Assembly (NCBI RefSeq): GCF_013248975.1
Contig: NZ_JABRWH010000001.1
Coordinates: forward strand, 4,732,001-4,796,000
DNA length: 64,000 nucleotides
Source: Neobacillus endophyticus
GTDB taxonomy: Bacteria; Bacillota; Bacilli; Bacillales; Cytobacillaceae
Direction: 5' to 3'
Positions 58,178-64,000 of the stretch are shown here, piece after piece (position 1 is the stretch's first letter; each line of letters starts with the position of its first letter). The notes under the pieces were generated by a model, which saw only the letters and a program-made list of their open reading frames with translations, was not told the origin of the DNA and did not search any database. The position numbers were made by a program, and so were the translations under genes.

Positions 58178-58895
58178 TGGTATCCTCCTTCTCCAAGTCT
58201 TTTGGAGTTTTATAACCTTTGCTCTTCCAATCTACTAATTTTTTATAGACATATTTCCATGTCTTGCCGTTTCCGCGTGCGGTATCTTTGATGGCCTCTA
58301 CAATCATTTCCTCCGGATCTCCAAATCCAAAGTTGTCGATAATGTCAGAAATGTCTTCCCGAAGAAAAGCTGTTATGTTTTTTGAATCGAGGATTTCACT
58401 TTTTTCTAAAATGTCTAAAATACGTTCCAATGTGTTACCCTCCTCTGTATCTTTATTTAAGTTTTTATTTAAATAATTTATTTCTTGGTCAGTTATTTGG
58501 CTTACTCCAGAGTCAGTTATTTGGCTTACTCTGGAGTAAGCTATTTGGCTTACAGTAAGTTTTTTAGCTGACTCTAATTCCCATGAATCATAGTTCTTAT
58601 TAAAGGCAATTTTTCGTGATTTAATGTTTGTGGATTTTTCTGTAATTACGATGATTTTCATTTCAATCAGCTTATCTAAATCTTTCTTTACACTTTGCTT
58701 GTGAGCTCCGACAGCTTCTGCAAGAAAAGTTAATGACATATCGTGATCTATACGGTTAAAACCATAGGTATATCTCCAAACAGCCATTATTATTTTGAAT
58801 TGGGTTGGACTCAGCTTTAGTTTCATGGTTACTTCTAAAATTTCATGAGCTATTTTTGTATAACCATGTTCTAATTGAACATCTGCCAAGTCCAT
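58074..58895 (-). CDS. Phage replication initiator (O-like/DnaD-like)
   Basis: A 273-residue protein with an N-terminal winged helix (KLSPTQFKIIMAVWRYTYGF), typical of phage O/DnaD-like replisome organisers. The central region contains repeated VSQI(A/T) units encoded by iterons, and the C-terminal part resembles DnaD-type helicase-loader contact (ARGNGKTWKYVYKKLVDW). ATG at 58895 or TTG at 58889 are the candidate starts. Together with the loader it forms the replication module. Confidence 0.85.
   Translation of the reverse strand: MDLADVQLEHGYTKIAHEILEVTMKLKLSPTQFKIIMAVWRYTYGFNRIDHDMSLTFLAEAVGAHKQSVKKDLDKLIEMKIIVITEKSTNIKSRKIAFNKNYDSWELESAKKLTVSQIAYSRVSQITDSGVSQITDQEINYLNKNLNKDTEEGNTLERILDILEKSEILDSKNITAFLREDISDIIDNFGFGDPEEMIVEAIKDTARGNGKTWKYVYKKLVDWKSKGYKTPKDLEKEDTNGKTVPQHRRSNGRSTSQNAKEPFNVFGNKVGRY
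58489..58560. other. Predicted phage replication origin: three 24-bp iterons
   Basis: Three tandem copies of a 24-bp unit with core TATTTGGCTTAC begin at 58489, 58513 and 58537. The third forms a palindrome, GTAAGC/GCTTAC. They lie inside the initiator gene, as in lambda ori within O, and are where the initiator should bind. An AT-rich stretch (58,450-58,480) lies next to them and could unwind. Confidence 0.75.
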
Positions 58896-58906
58896 CACCC
58901 CCTTTA

Positions 58907-59467
58907 TCAATCAACCGGAAAATGATCTGTCATGTATTTTTCTTCTAATCCCGTAACAGTTTCAATAAGTTGATATGTTTGATATACGCAACTTGCTGAG
59001 TCTTCCCAAATTTCTGAACCAGTAAATCGAATGGTTCTATATCCGGCGCTTTGAAGATTCCTATCTCTCGACTTATCTCTTTTGGCTTGCGCCTTGGTCT
59101 TTTCATGAAAATTATGACCATCGCATTCAACTATAAAATCGAATTCATTTCCTAGTGCATAAACTTCAATAAGAAAGTCTGGTCTATATTTCTTCCCTCG
59201 ATATTCAATTTCTTTTTGAATGAAGATAGATATAGTTACATCAGAATCGATATATCGAAACTGAGATTCGTAATGAGGTAACCAATCCAATAAATGTAAA
59301 CAGAAAAGTTTTTCAACCGGTGATTCGCAATTCCTGATTGAATTAAGAAGATAAATTTCCTGCTTACAGAGCATTTCTTTGATTTCTTCTAAAACTCTTG
59401 GCTCAACTGATTTTTTAACTTTTTCAGCAGTTGATTGAAGATAATGATTGACTTTTGATTTCGCCAT
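58907..59467 (-). CDS. DUF559/Vsr-like PD-(D/E)XK endonuclease
   Basis: A 186-residue nuclease-like protein. Residues YRPDFLIEVYALGNEFDFIV followed by ECDGHNFHEKT carry the D...ExD core of the DUF559/Vsr-type restriction-like fold. KRDKSRDRNLQSAGYRTIRF supports the call. It adjoins the replication genes and could nick phage or host DNA. The ATG at 59467 follows GGAAGTGGAG. Confidence 0.8.
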   Translation of the reverse strand: MAKSKVNHYLQSTAEKVKKSVEPRVLEEIKEMLCKQEIYLLNSIRNCESPVEKLFCLHLLDWLPHYESQFRYIDSDVTISIFIQKEIEYRGKKYRPDFLIEVYALGNEFDFIVECDGHNFHEKTKAQAKRDKSRDRNLQSAGYRTIRFTGSEIWEDSASCVYQTYQLIETVTGLEEKYMTDHFPVD

Positions 59468-59480
59468 TTTCTCCACTTCC

Positions 59481-59729
59481 CTAGAGGTACTTATTTTCTT
59501 GAAGGTATTTTTTCATCACATCATTTACAAACTTGCTAATCATCCGTGGTCCAATTTCCTTTGCAACTGATTCGATTGCTTCCCTAACCTCTGGCTCAAA
59601 GTAAATACCGTACACCTTTTTACCTACACGGTTTTGGTTTTTATAGTTATTTTTCAGTTCTTCAACGACATCTTCTTTTGAATTATCGTTATCTTGAACA
59701 AAAACTTCGATTTTCTTTAGTTTGTTCAT
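59481..59729 (-). CDS. Small DNA-binding-like protein (82 aa), RHH-like
   Basis: An 82-residue protein with a C-terminal pattern (KKVYGIYFEPEVREAIESVA, then SKFVNDVMKKYL) that resembles ribbon-helix-helix or ParG-type proteins. N-terminus is charged. AAAGGAG precedes the ATG. Confidence 0.6.
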   Translation of the reverse strand: MNKLKKIEVFVQDNDNSKEDVVEELKNNYKNQNRVGKKVYGIYFEPEVREAIESVAKEIGPRMISKFVNDVMKKYLQENKYL

Positions 59730-59804
59730 TTGAATTTCTCCTTTACTTGGAATAAAACTTGTCTGTTGTGATATATTAATAGTGATTAGTTTTTTCAGTG
59801 CCTA

Positions 59805-59854
59805 ATAGGTGTTGGTCGCACCTATGCTATGGCTCTCTGTTCACGGCAGAGGGC
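59805..59854. other. Two consecutive hairpins between AbrB-like and RHH-like genes
   Basis: ATAGGTG/CACCTAT (59805-59811 with 59819-59825) is followed by GCTCTCTG/CAGAGGGC near 59832-59854. No U run follows either. They may be operators, an attenuator or a small structured RNA. Confidence 0.4.
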
Positions 59855-60115
59855 TTAATTGTTTTCCAAAAACTCAATGACTTCTTCTAAATTTGCAGCT
59901 ACTTCTTTGGATGCAAATTTCATGGAATTTTTCAGGAGCTTTATAGCATTTTCTCTTTCTTCAGCAGCTCGGTATGGTTTTAAAACCACTCCTTCGTTGC
60001 TCACAAATATTTCCATGGCTTGTCCTGTTTTCCAGCCTTGAGCATCACGAATCTCCTTTGGAATAACTAAACGACCTAATTCATCGAATTTACGAATATT
60101 GCCAGTTGCTTTCAT
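59855..60115 (-). CDS. AbrB/SpoVT-family regulator
   Basis: An 86-residue swapped-hairpin DNA-binding protein. MKATGNIRKFDELGRLVIPK and EIRDAQGWKTGQAMEIF are nearly diagnostic of the AbrB N-terminal domain, which controls transition-state genes and sporulation in Bacillus. The C-terminus is helical. Phage copies may mimic or titrate host AbrB. GGGAGAG precedes the start. Confidence 0.92.
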   Translation of the reverse strand: MKATGNIRKFDELGRLVIPKEIRDAQGWKTGQAMEIFVSNEGVVLKPYRAAEERENAIKLLKNSMKFASKEVAANLEEVIEFLENN

Positions 60116-60130
60116 CAAAATCTCTCCCTT

Positions 60131-60379
60131 TTAATTTTTAGTTTTTTTAGATGACATTTTTATCTTTCTTAAGGACCATATAGACGCACATTTTTCGCAC
60201 CAATATTCACCTAATGACTCACCTACAACGTATTGATCTTTATCTGTATTGATTGCAGCATCGCAACAAACACAGTGTCTTTTCCTCCTCCTTTCAGCTT
60301 TCATATCTCCTATGATGACTCCGATGATTAACGTGACGAACGGATAAATGAGTAAAGAAACAATCATCCCAGATGGCAT
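60131..60379 (-). CDS. Membrane-anchored zinc-ribbon protein (82 aa)
   Basis: An 82-residue protein: one N-terminal membrane helix (VSLLIYPFVTLIIGVIIGD), then CVCC and CEKC pairs forming a zinc ribbon. AAGGAGGAGG precedes the ATG. It overlaps the antirepressor gene by 16 bp. Role unknown. Confidence 0.7.
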   Translation of the reverse strand: MPSGMIVSLLIYPFVTLIIGVIIGDMKAERRRKRHCVCCDAAINTDKDQYVVGESLGEYWCEKCASIWSLRKIKMSSKKTKN

Positions 60380-61149
60380 TGAGCCTCCTCCTTATTGTTC
60401 AGCATTTTATCAGCTACCCTTACCGCATCTTCTAGTCCATTTGTCAAAGAAAAATATTGAGGAGCTGTTAACGACTTTAACCCATGCTTATCTATGTAGT
60501 TATTAATCTTTGCTGTAAGATTGGTATTAAATGCCGTGTTATATGCGTTTCGAAACTCTTTCCATGCTTTCGAAAAGTTTACTCCTTCTTGTTGGGCATA
60601 TCTCCGTATCATGCCGTTCAATCTTTGTTGTAAATCCCCGATAGTATCGATACGATCAAGGTTGTCCACCCTATGTTTAAGCGTATTTTGCTGTTCAATA
60701 AGAAGAGTATTTTGTTGCTCGATTTTTGCTTGCTTTTCACGCAACTCTTTCATTGATTGAGCTTGCATGATAATTAAATCTTCAATCGATTGTGGTTGTT
60801 TTTGACGAAACCTTTTCTCTACTTCAATGAAGTATTTTCGAATAGCACGACCCATTTCGTTATTTTCTACCATCGCAAGTTCCTTACCGGCATCCAGTGT
60901 AAAGAGATAATCTTTGCGTTGTCTTCCAACATTCGCTCCAAATGTTGATTTGGCGCTATTCCCCAAAATCGGGGAAAAATCCTCGTCTTCAGTAAAGTCA
61001 TATTGTTCAATTCTCAACTTAATCCAAGTAGAAAAATCTTTTCCGACCATTAACTTTTCATGTAATTCCCTGGCGTTTATAAACCTTTCACCATGTTCAT
61101 TTTCATAAACAGGTAACATCTCATCTGCAATGATTTTTAAATTATTCAA
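60364..61149 (-). CDS. Phage antirepressor (AntA/AntB-type with ORF6C-like domain)
   Basis: A 261-residue antirepressor. Residues about 20-90 contain INARELHEKLMVGKDFSTWI and the downstream KDYLFTLDAGKELAMVENNE typical of AntA/AntB. After a coiled coil (about 135-165) the C-terminus (about 170-255) resembles the ORF6C domain. Such proteins inactivate phage repressors and promote induction. TTG at 61149 follows GGAGGCGG. Confidence 0.9.
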   Translation of the reverse strand: MNNLKIIADEMLPVYENEHGERFINARELHEKLMVGKDFSTWIKLRIEQYDFTEDEDFSPILGNSAKSTFGANVGRQRKDYLFTLDAGKELAMVENNEMGRAIRKYFIEVEKRFRQKQPQSIEDLIIMQAQSMKELREKQAKIEQQNTLLIEQQNTLKHRVDNLDRIDTIGDLQQRLNGMIRRYAQQEGVNFSKAWKEFRNAYNTAFNTNLTAKINNYIDKHGLKSLTAPQYFSLTNGLEDAVRVADKMLNNKEEAQCHLG

Positions 61150-61381
61150 GATAATCCGCCTCCGTTAAAACACCTTGCAACGCTTTAATGATTTCTTTTA
61201 TTTCTTGAACCGAAGGATAAACTTCCAGCACTTGATTTTCTTTGTATACCGGATCATCTTCCTTAGATTCCTTTTCATCCAATACGAAATCGTTAAAACG
61301 TAGGACCACAGCTTCAATATCGGAATGCCTTTCCACTTGTAACTCGAAGTCTTCACCTGTCAAATGAATGATTTTAAACAC
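61142..61381 (-). CDS. Small phage protein (79 aa)
   Basis: A 79-residue acidic protein (GTG start after GAGGTGATG). LEVYPSVQEIKEIIKALQGV forms a C-terminal helix. Overlaps the antirepressor start by 8 bp. Unknown function. Confidence 0.6.
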   Translation of the reverse strand: MFKIIHLTGEDFELQVERHSDIEAVVLRFNDFVLDEKESKEDDPVYKENQVLEVYPSVQEIKEIIKALQGVLTEADYLE

Positions 61382-61398
61382 TTTACATCACCTCACTT

Positions 61399-61572
61399 TT
61401 ATCTTTGATTACAGACAACAAATTCAGCTTTCAACAAAAGAGGTTGATTGGTTTTAGGGCAAATACTCCAAATGTTGAAATCATCAAAGGGGTTTAATAA
61501 TCCTTTGAACTCAACCAAATGGTCTTGTCCACATCGTCGGCAATTTATAACTTTAACTATCTGTTCAGACAT
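61399..61572 (-). CDS. Small cysteine-containing phage protein (57 aa)
   Basis: A 57-residue ORF with AAGGAGATG before its ATG at 61572. CRRCGQDH near the start and later CPKTNQ suggest a zinc ribbon. Early operon. Confidence 0.6.
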   Translation of the reverse strand: MSEQIVKVINCRRCGQDHLVEFKGLLNPFDDFNIWSICPKTNQPLLLKAEFVVCNQR

Positions 61573-61574
61573 TC

Positions 61575-61733
61575 TTACATCTCCTTAATTCCATTAATAT
61601 CTTTGTAATAAGGAAACTCCATTCCCCAGCGTTTTAACCACTCGGCTTTTAATTCATAAACCCATTTCCCTTTATTGATTAAAGAGACTATTTGGTGGCA
61701 ACTTAATGAGCGTATTTGCTGTTCTTTGGTCAT
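61575..61733 (-). CDS. Small phage protein (52 aa)
   Basis: A 52-residue ORF starting directly after the XRE regulator stop: MTKEQQIRSLSCHQIVSLIN then a basic/aromatic tail. No family recognised. Confidence 0.55.
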   Translation of the reverse strand: MTKEQQIRSLSCHQIVSLINKGKWVYELKAEWLKRWGMEFPYYKDINGIKEM

Positions 61734-61958
61734 TTACTCAGCACCTTTCTCGATAACTAGCAAATCATTAACTTGGCATTCTAGCGCATTGCACAATGAA
61801 ATTAATGTTGAAACGTTAATTTTATTAATCTCTCCTTTTGAGATCCTATATAATGTGGGTCTACTAATGCCGCTTTTCTCAGCCAACTGCGAAATATTTT
61901 TAATTCGCTTTTGCCACATCAATTCATCTAGGCCGATCTTGATGATATGATTCTCCAT
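61734..61958 (-). CDS. XRE-family regulator (Cro-like), lytic-side
   Basis: A 74-residue helix-turn-helix protein: ISQLAEKSGISRPTLYRISK is the recognition unit and INKINVSTLISLCNALECQV the follow-up helices. It heads the leftward early operon (small genes and antirepressor), so it is the Cro-like partner in the switch. Confidence 0.88.
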   Translation of the reverse strand: MENHIIKIGLDELMWQKRIKNISQLAEKSGISRPTLYRISKGEINKINVSTLISLCNALECQVNDLLVIEKGAE

Positions 61959-62001
61959 TTTTTCGCCTCCCTTGGTTCTATTTACCTCTTATAATTCATA
62001 T

Positions 62002-62043
62002 TGTAATGGATATAATAATAAATGTAAAGGATATAATAATAAA
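62002..62043. promoter_or_regulatory. Tandem 21-bp operator repeat between divergent XRE genes
   Basis: Two adjacent 21-bp units (62002-62022 and 62023-62043), starting TGTAAAGG or TGTAATGG, differ at one base. On the minus strand TTTACA and TACAAT with 17-bp spacing overlap these repeats and form the predicted leftward promoter. They are the obvious operators of the lysis/lysogeny switch. Confidence 0.7.
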
Positions 62044-62053
62044 ATTATTAAAG

Positions 62054-62082
62054 TTGTGTACTATTTTTTTATTTCGTATAAT
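62054..62082 (+). promoter_or_regulatory. Predicted promoter of the rightward XRE gene
   Basis: TTGTGT (62054-62059) and a perfect TATAAT (62077-62082) are separated by 17 bp, 36 bp before the GTG start at 62119. Confidence 0.6.
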
Positions 62083-62118
62083 ATGACTAATACAAAAGTA
62101 TTTAGGAGCTGAAATTAA

Positions 62119-62340
62119 GTGACTGAATTAAGAACAAACCTCCGTATCCTTATGGCGAAAAAAGGAGTTCGAACCATGGTGGAGTTGGAGGAAAAAACAG
62201 GTGTTAGCCGCCAGGTATTAGATCGACTAGATAAAGGTAAATCCAAAAGACTGGATTTTGAAACAGTCGTAAAATTATGCAATTTCTTTGAATGTGAAGT
62301 GGGAGACCTTTTATATTTGTCTGAAGAAAATGGGGAGTAA
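62119..62340 (+). CDS. XRE-family regulator (repressor-like), lysogeny-side
   Basis: A 73-residue helix-turn-helix protein, closely similar in design to its divergent partner: VELEEKTGVSRQVLDRLDKG with RLDFETVVKLCNFFECEV. GTG start after TAGGAGCTG. It is the only plus-strand gene of the switch and is the best repressor candidate. It has no C-terminal peptidase or dimerisation domain, so repressor cleavage by RecA is unlikely and antirepressor control is more plausible. Confidence 0.88.
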   Translation: MTELRTNLRILMAKKGVRTMVELEEKTGVSRQVLDRLDKGKSKRLDFETVVKLCNFFECEVGDLLYLSEENGE

Positions 62341-62351
62341 TTTTTCTCCCC
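62332..62351 (+). other. Hairpin at the 3' end of the repressor-like gene
   Basis: GGGGAG (62332-62337) pairs with CTCCCC (62346-62351), overlapping the stop codon. The U run sits in the loop, not after the stem, so termination is uncertain. The following 62,352-62,468 holds only a short palindrome near 62,424. Confidence 0.4.
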
Positions 62352-62468
62352 TATGCCCGCGTTTGATTTTTATCCATGTTTTTCATCGTCAAATCTTGCA
62401 TTTGTTACCGAAAAAATAGAGGTTTAAAACCTCGTTTATGTAGATCTGGATGGTCTTCGCAGGGCGCA

Positions 62469-62750
62469 TCAAATGTGCTGCCTTACTTGTTCCCAAAACT
62501 TATCGTTCTTGTTATATTCAGCGTTTGATAATATCTTTAATTCTTCATTGGTGTACTCAATAGCTTCCCATTCAGTATCATCAAAGTCGTAGCAGCTGCA
62601 ATGATATCCTTCTAACACCACAAAGGTTCCGTGATCATTTTCCAATAATATCTGTCTGTTCATTTCGTAATCTGGTTTTGATGTACAAGCTACAACAATA
62701 TGATGTGGTTTGATTTCAAACCATTCTTTTTTCCAATCCATCTTCCTCAT
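62469..62750 (-). CDS. Phage protein of unknown function (93 aa)
   Basis: A 93-residue acidic/aromatic protein (GGGAGAG before the ATG). Segments HHIVVACTSKPDYEMNRQIL and HCSCYDFDDTEWEAIEYTNE contain two Cys. Unknown family; located upstream of the switch. Confidence 0.65.
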   Translation of the reverse strand: MRKMDWKKEWFEIKPHHIVVACTSKPDYEMNRQILLENDHGTFVVLEGYHCSCYDFDDTEWEAIEYTNEELKILSNAEYNKNDKFWEQVRQHI

Positions 62751-62793
62751 ATTTTCATCTCTCCCTTACTTCGTAATAGAATCGAATTGTGTA

Positions 62794-62991
62794 CTAACGT
62801 AAAACTTTTCCAAATATCTTTTGTTCACATTTATCGCAAAAAACAGGATTTATCGGCATACCATAGCACCCACACTCAAAACCATTACAACAATGCTCAG
62901 GTTTGTAATTTCTTTTAACCCTTATTGAAGTAAAGCAACTGTCGCAAAACCATAACTTACCTTTAGTCCATCTCCATCTTTGCTTTTTCAT
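62794..62991 (-). CDS. Small zinc-ribbon phage protein (65 aa)
   Basis: A 65-residue protein with CDSC, CCNGFECGCYG and CDKCEQK clusters, enough for two zinc sites. Basic N-terminus. No further assignment. Confidence 0.65.
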   Translation of the reverse strand: MKKQRWRWTKGKLWFCDSCFTSIRVKRNYKPEHCCNGFECGCYGMPINPVFCDKCEQKIFGKVLR

Positions 62992-63033
62992 TTCTTCGAC
63001 TCCTTAATACGCAATATGGTTCTATTACGTAAT

Positions 63034-63218
63034 TTAATCTTCAAATTCTGTATAGTTACCGCAATTTTCACACCATAACTGTTTATCGATATACTCATGA
63101 ACAGTTCCACTATTTCTAATATCCGAATAAAGAGAAATTACATCGTTTTTAGCTTTGTAATCATCACCCGTAATGATTTGAGCCCGCAATTATTACATCT
63201 AATAGTAAATCCAGCCAT
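63034..63218 (-). pseudogene. Frameshifted small zinc-ribbon gene
   Basis: A frame from 63218 reads MAGFTIRCNNCG and then shifts: the continuation (AQIITGDDYKAK, later WCENCGNYTEFED, ending at 63034) is in another frame. The break is at the GGG near 63,183, equal to one missing base. Reconnected, the product would be about 61 residues with two CxxC pairs. It may be a true mutation, a sequencing error in a G run, or a frameshift signal. Confidence 0.6.
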
Positions 63219-63228
63219 TTAACTCACC

Positions 63229-63651
63229 TCATTGTTTTAGTCCAAATGGTATTTTAAAATTTGGAGGAAGAACCCATAAATGATACATTCCAGCCTCATC
63301 TACTAAATTCGATTCACTCGGAAACACTTCAATTGCCGCGCTTTCCTTGCCGAAAATTTCATTTTTAATTCTTTGTTTTTCGATCCACGGAATATCGGTG
63401 TTATCAGCATTTCTCATGCAAGCATGCTGAACTGTTCCCCATTCTGTTTCGACATTCCGCACCATGACCACATAATCATTGCCCTGACGATAAACACGGT
63501 CTAGTTCACCGAACCATCCAGTGCCTTTTCCTAATTGCTTAGGAGACGGATGTTCTACCCATCCAAGTATCCGGCTTTCACGATCCAAGCGTCTTCTTTC
63601 AGCTCTATTCAAATCAATCTTTCCTTTCGCATAAAACATACGGTCTTTCAA
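63229..63651 (-). CDS. DUF7694-like phage protein
   Basis: A 140-residue protein. The stretch RAERRRLDRESRILGWVEHP and MVRNVETEWGTVQHACMRN match DUF7694 of Firmicute phages, function unknown. Starts at 63651 (TTG) or 63639 (ATG). Ends in HLWVLPPNFKIP. Confidence 0.7.
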   Translation of the reverse strand: MKDRMFYAKGKIDLNRAERRRLDRESRILGWVEHPSPKQLGKGTGWFGELDRVYRQGNDYVVMVRNVETEWGTVQHACMRNADNTDIPWIEKQRIKNEIFGKESAAIEVFPSESNLVDEAGMYHLWVLPPNFKIPFGLKQ

Positions 63652-63784
63652 TTCGCTTCACGATATAGTTTGGGTAAGACCTCATATAAGCTGATAGCAG
63701 TTGTTTGAAGTGATCCTTGTCACGGGCTTCCTTCCACAAACGCTTTGGAAGGAGAACCCGAAATGGAACTGGATCTTTATACAT
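63614..63784 (-). CDS. Small basic phage protein (56 aa)
   Basis: A 56-residue ORF, MYKDPVPFRVLLPKRLWKEA onward, basic and helical. It overlaps both the DUF7694-like gene and the nuclease gene, as compact early phage genes do. Unknown function. Confidence 0.55.
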   Translation of the reverse strand: MYKDPVPFRVLLPKRLWKEARDKDHFKQLLSAYMRSYPNYIVKRIERPYVLCERKD

Positions 63785-64000
63785 GAATCAATTCACCGAT
63801 TTCCATCGTGTCTTTGAGCAGTTTGGTTGACCGGCAGTAATCACATTTTTCACAACGACGAGGTTGTTCTTTGCCTGACTTCACAGCTAAAACTCGTTCC
63901 ATTTTCATTTCTAGATATTCGTATTCAAATGCAAAACGGGATTCATCAAAGTGTAAAACGGCTTTATTTGGATGATTTTCCTTTGAAACGGCCACTATAT
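63777..64000 (-). CDS. PD-(D/E)XK (Cas4/RecB-like) nuclease, C-terminal end, partial
   Basis: The frame is open to the window edge. The last 73 residues contain HFDESRFAFEYEYLEMKMER and the closing CEKCDYCRSTKLL, the C-terminal part of YqaJ/Cas4-like phage exonucleases with a Cys cluster. Catalytic residues lie beyond base 64,000. An in-frame GTG at 63995 is probably internal. Confidence 0.7.
   Translation of the reverse strand, partial: IVAVSKENHPNKAVLHFDESRFAFEYEYLEMKMERVLAVKSGKEQPRRCEKCDYCRSTKLLKDTMEIGELIHV

Noticed and set aside
58489..58560. CRISPR or transposon-end repeats
   Set aside because: The three 24-bp units are contiguous, in frame and inside the initiator gene; origin iterons explain them better.
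1..64000. rRNA, tRNA genes, complete insertion sequences or a phage integrase
   Set aside because: I saw no tRNA cloverleaf-like CCA-proximal patterns, rRNA motifs, DDE transposase frames or tyrosine/serine recombinase signatures in this window; the integrase should lie beyond the right edge.

Overview
The window is low-GC Bacillaceae chromosome (spore-former-type genes: a sporulenol/hopene-type cyclase, a DUF2515 protein, a GerPB-like protein, purine-rich Shine-Dalgarno sequences of the AGGAGG type) carrying most of a large contractile-tail (myovirus) prophage. I cannot fix the genus from sequence alone.

Bases 1 to about 9,320 are host chromosome. They hold the start of pstS (phosphate-binding lipoprotein), then ppk and ppx, all on the minus strand. 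PhoP-box-like direct repeats with 11-bp periodicity lie ahead of ppk (four copies) and, less perfectly, ahead of pstS, so this is a phosphate-starvation/polyphosphate locus. Next come a small CBO0543-like membrane protein, a DUF2515 protein, a divergently read terpene cyclase, and the 3' part of mug (mismatch-specific uracil-DNA glycosylase). The mug frame is cut at about 9,320 and I read this as the left attachment site of the prophage.

Bases about 9,330 to 64,000 are the prophage, almost all on the minus strand. From left to right: (a) 9.4-13.2 kb, a compact four-gene module unlike usual phage genes: a HerA/VirB4-like ATPase, an M23 peptidase with a C-terminal membrane segment, a small two-helix secreted/membrane protein and a ribbon-helix-helix-like protein. 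It resembles a stripped-down type IV secretion or plasmid-maintenance module; (b) 13.36-15.2 kb, four plus-strand accessory genes: XRE regulator, membrane protein, an SOS-box-preceded small gene, and a GerPB-like gene; (c) 15.2-18.2 kb, lysis: GH25 endolysin, holins, XhlA-like protein, YiiX-like peptidase; (d) 18.2-20.1 kb, a secreted subtilase joined to a GIY-YIG homing endonuclease; (e) 20.1-31.5 kb, tail fibres and baseplate; (f) 31.5-40 kb, LysM tail protein, tape measure, frameshifted tail chaperone, tube, sheath, connectors; (g) 40-48.5 kb, protease-capsid fusion, portal-MuF fusion, large and small terminase; (h) 48.5-51 kb, small genes, an HNH nuclease and an ArpU/sigma-like regulator behind a likely late promoter; (i) 51-61.6 kb, early genes: RusA resolvase, dUTPase, helicase loader, replication initiator with internal iterons, DUF559 nuclease, AbrB-type regulator, antirepressor; (j) 61.7-62.3 kb, two small divergent XRE regulators forming the probable lysis/lysogeny switch; (k) 62.4-64 kb, small early genes and the 3' end of a Cas4/RecB-like nuclease. 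No integrase lies in the window; it should be beyond the right edge.

The structural genes look intact: every morphogenesis step has a full-length gene, and the programmed frameshift in the tail chaperone is preserved. Decay is limited to one homing-endonuclease remnant and one frameshifted zinc-ribbon gene. The least explained part is the 9.4-13.2 kb secretion-like module. All functional calls rest on reading protein sequences by eye; no database search was run.
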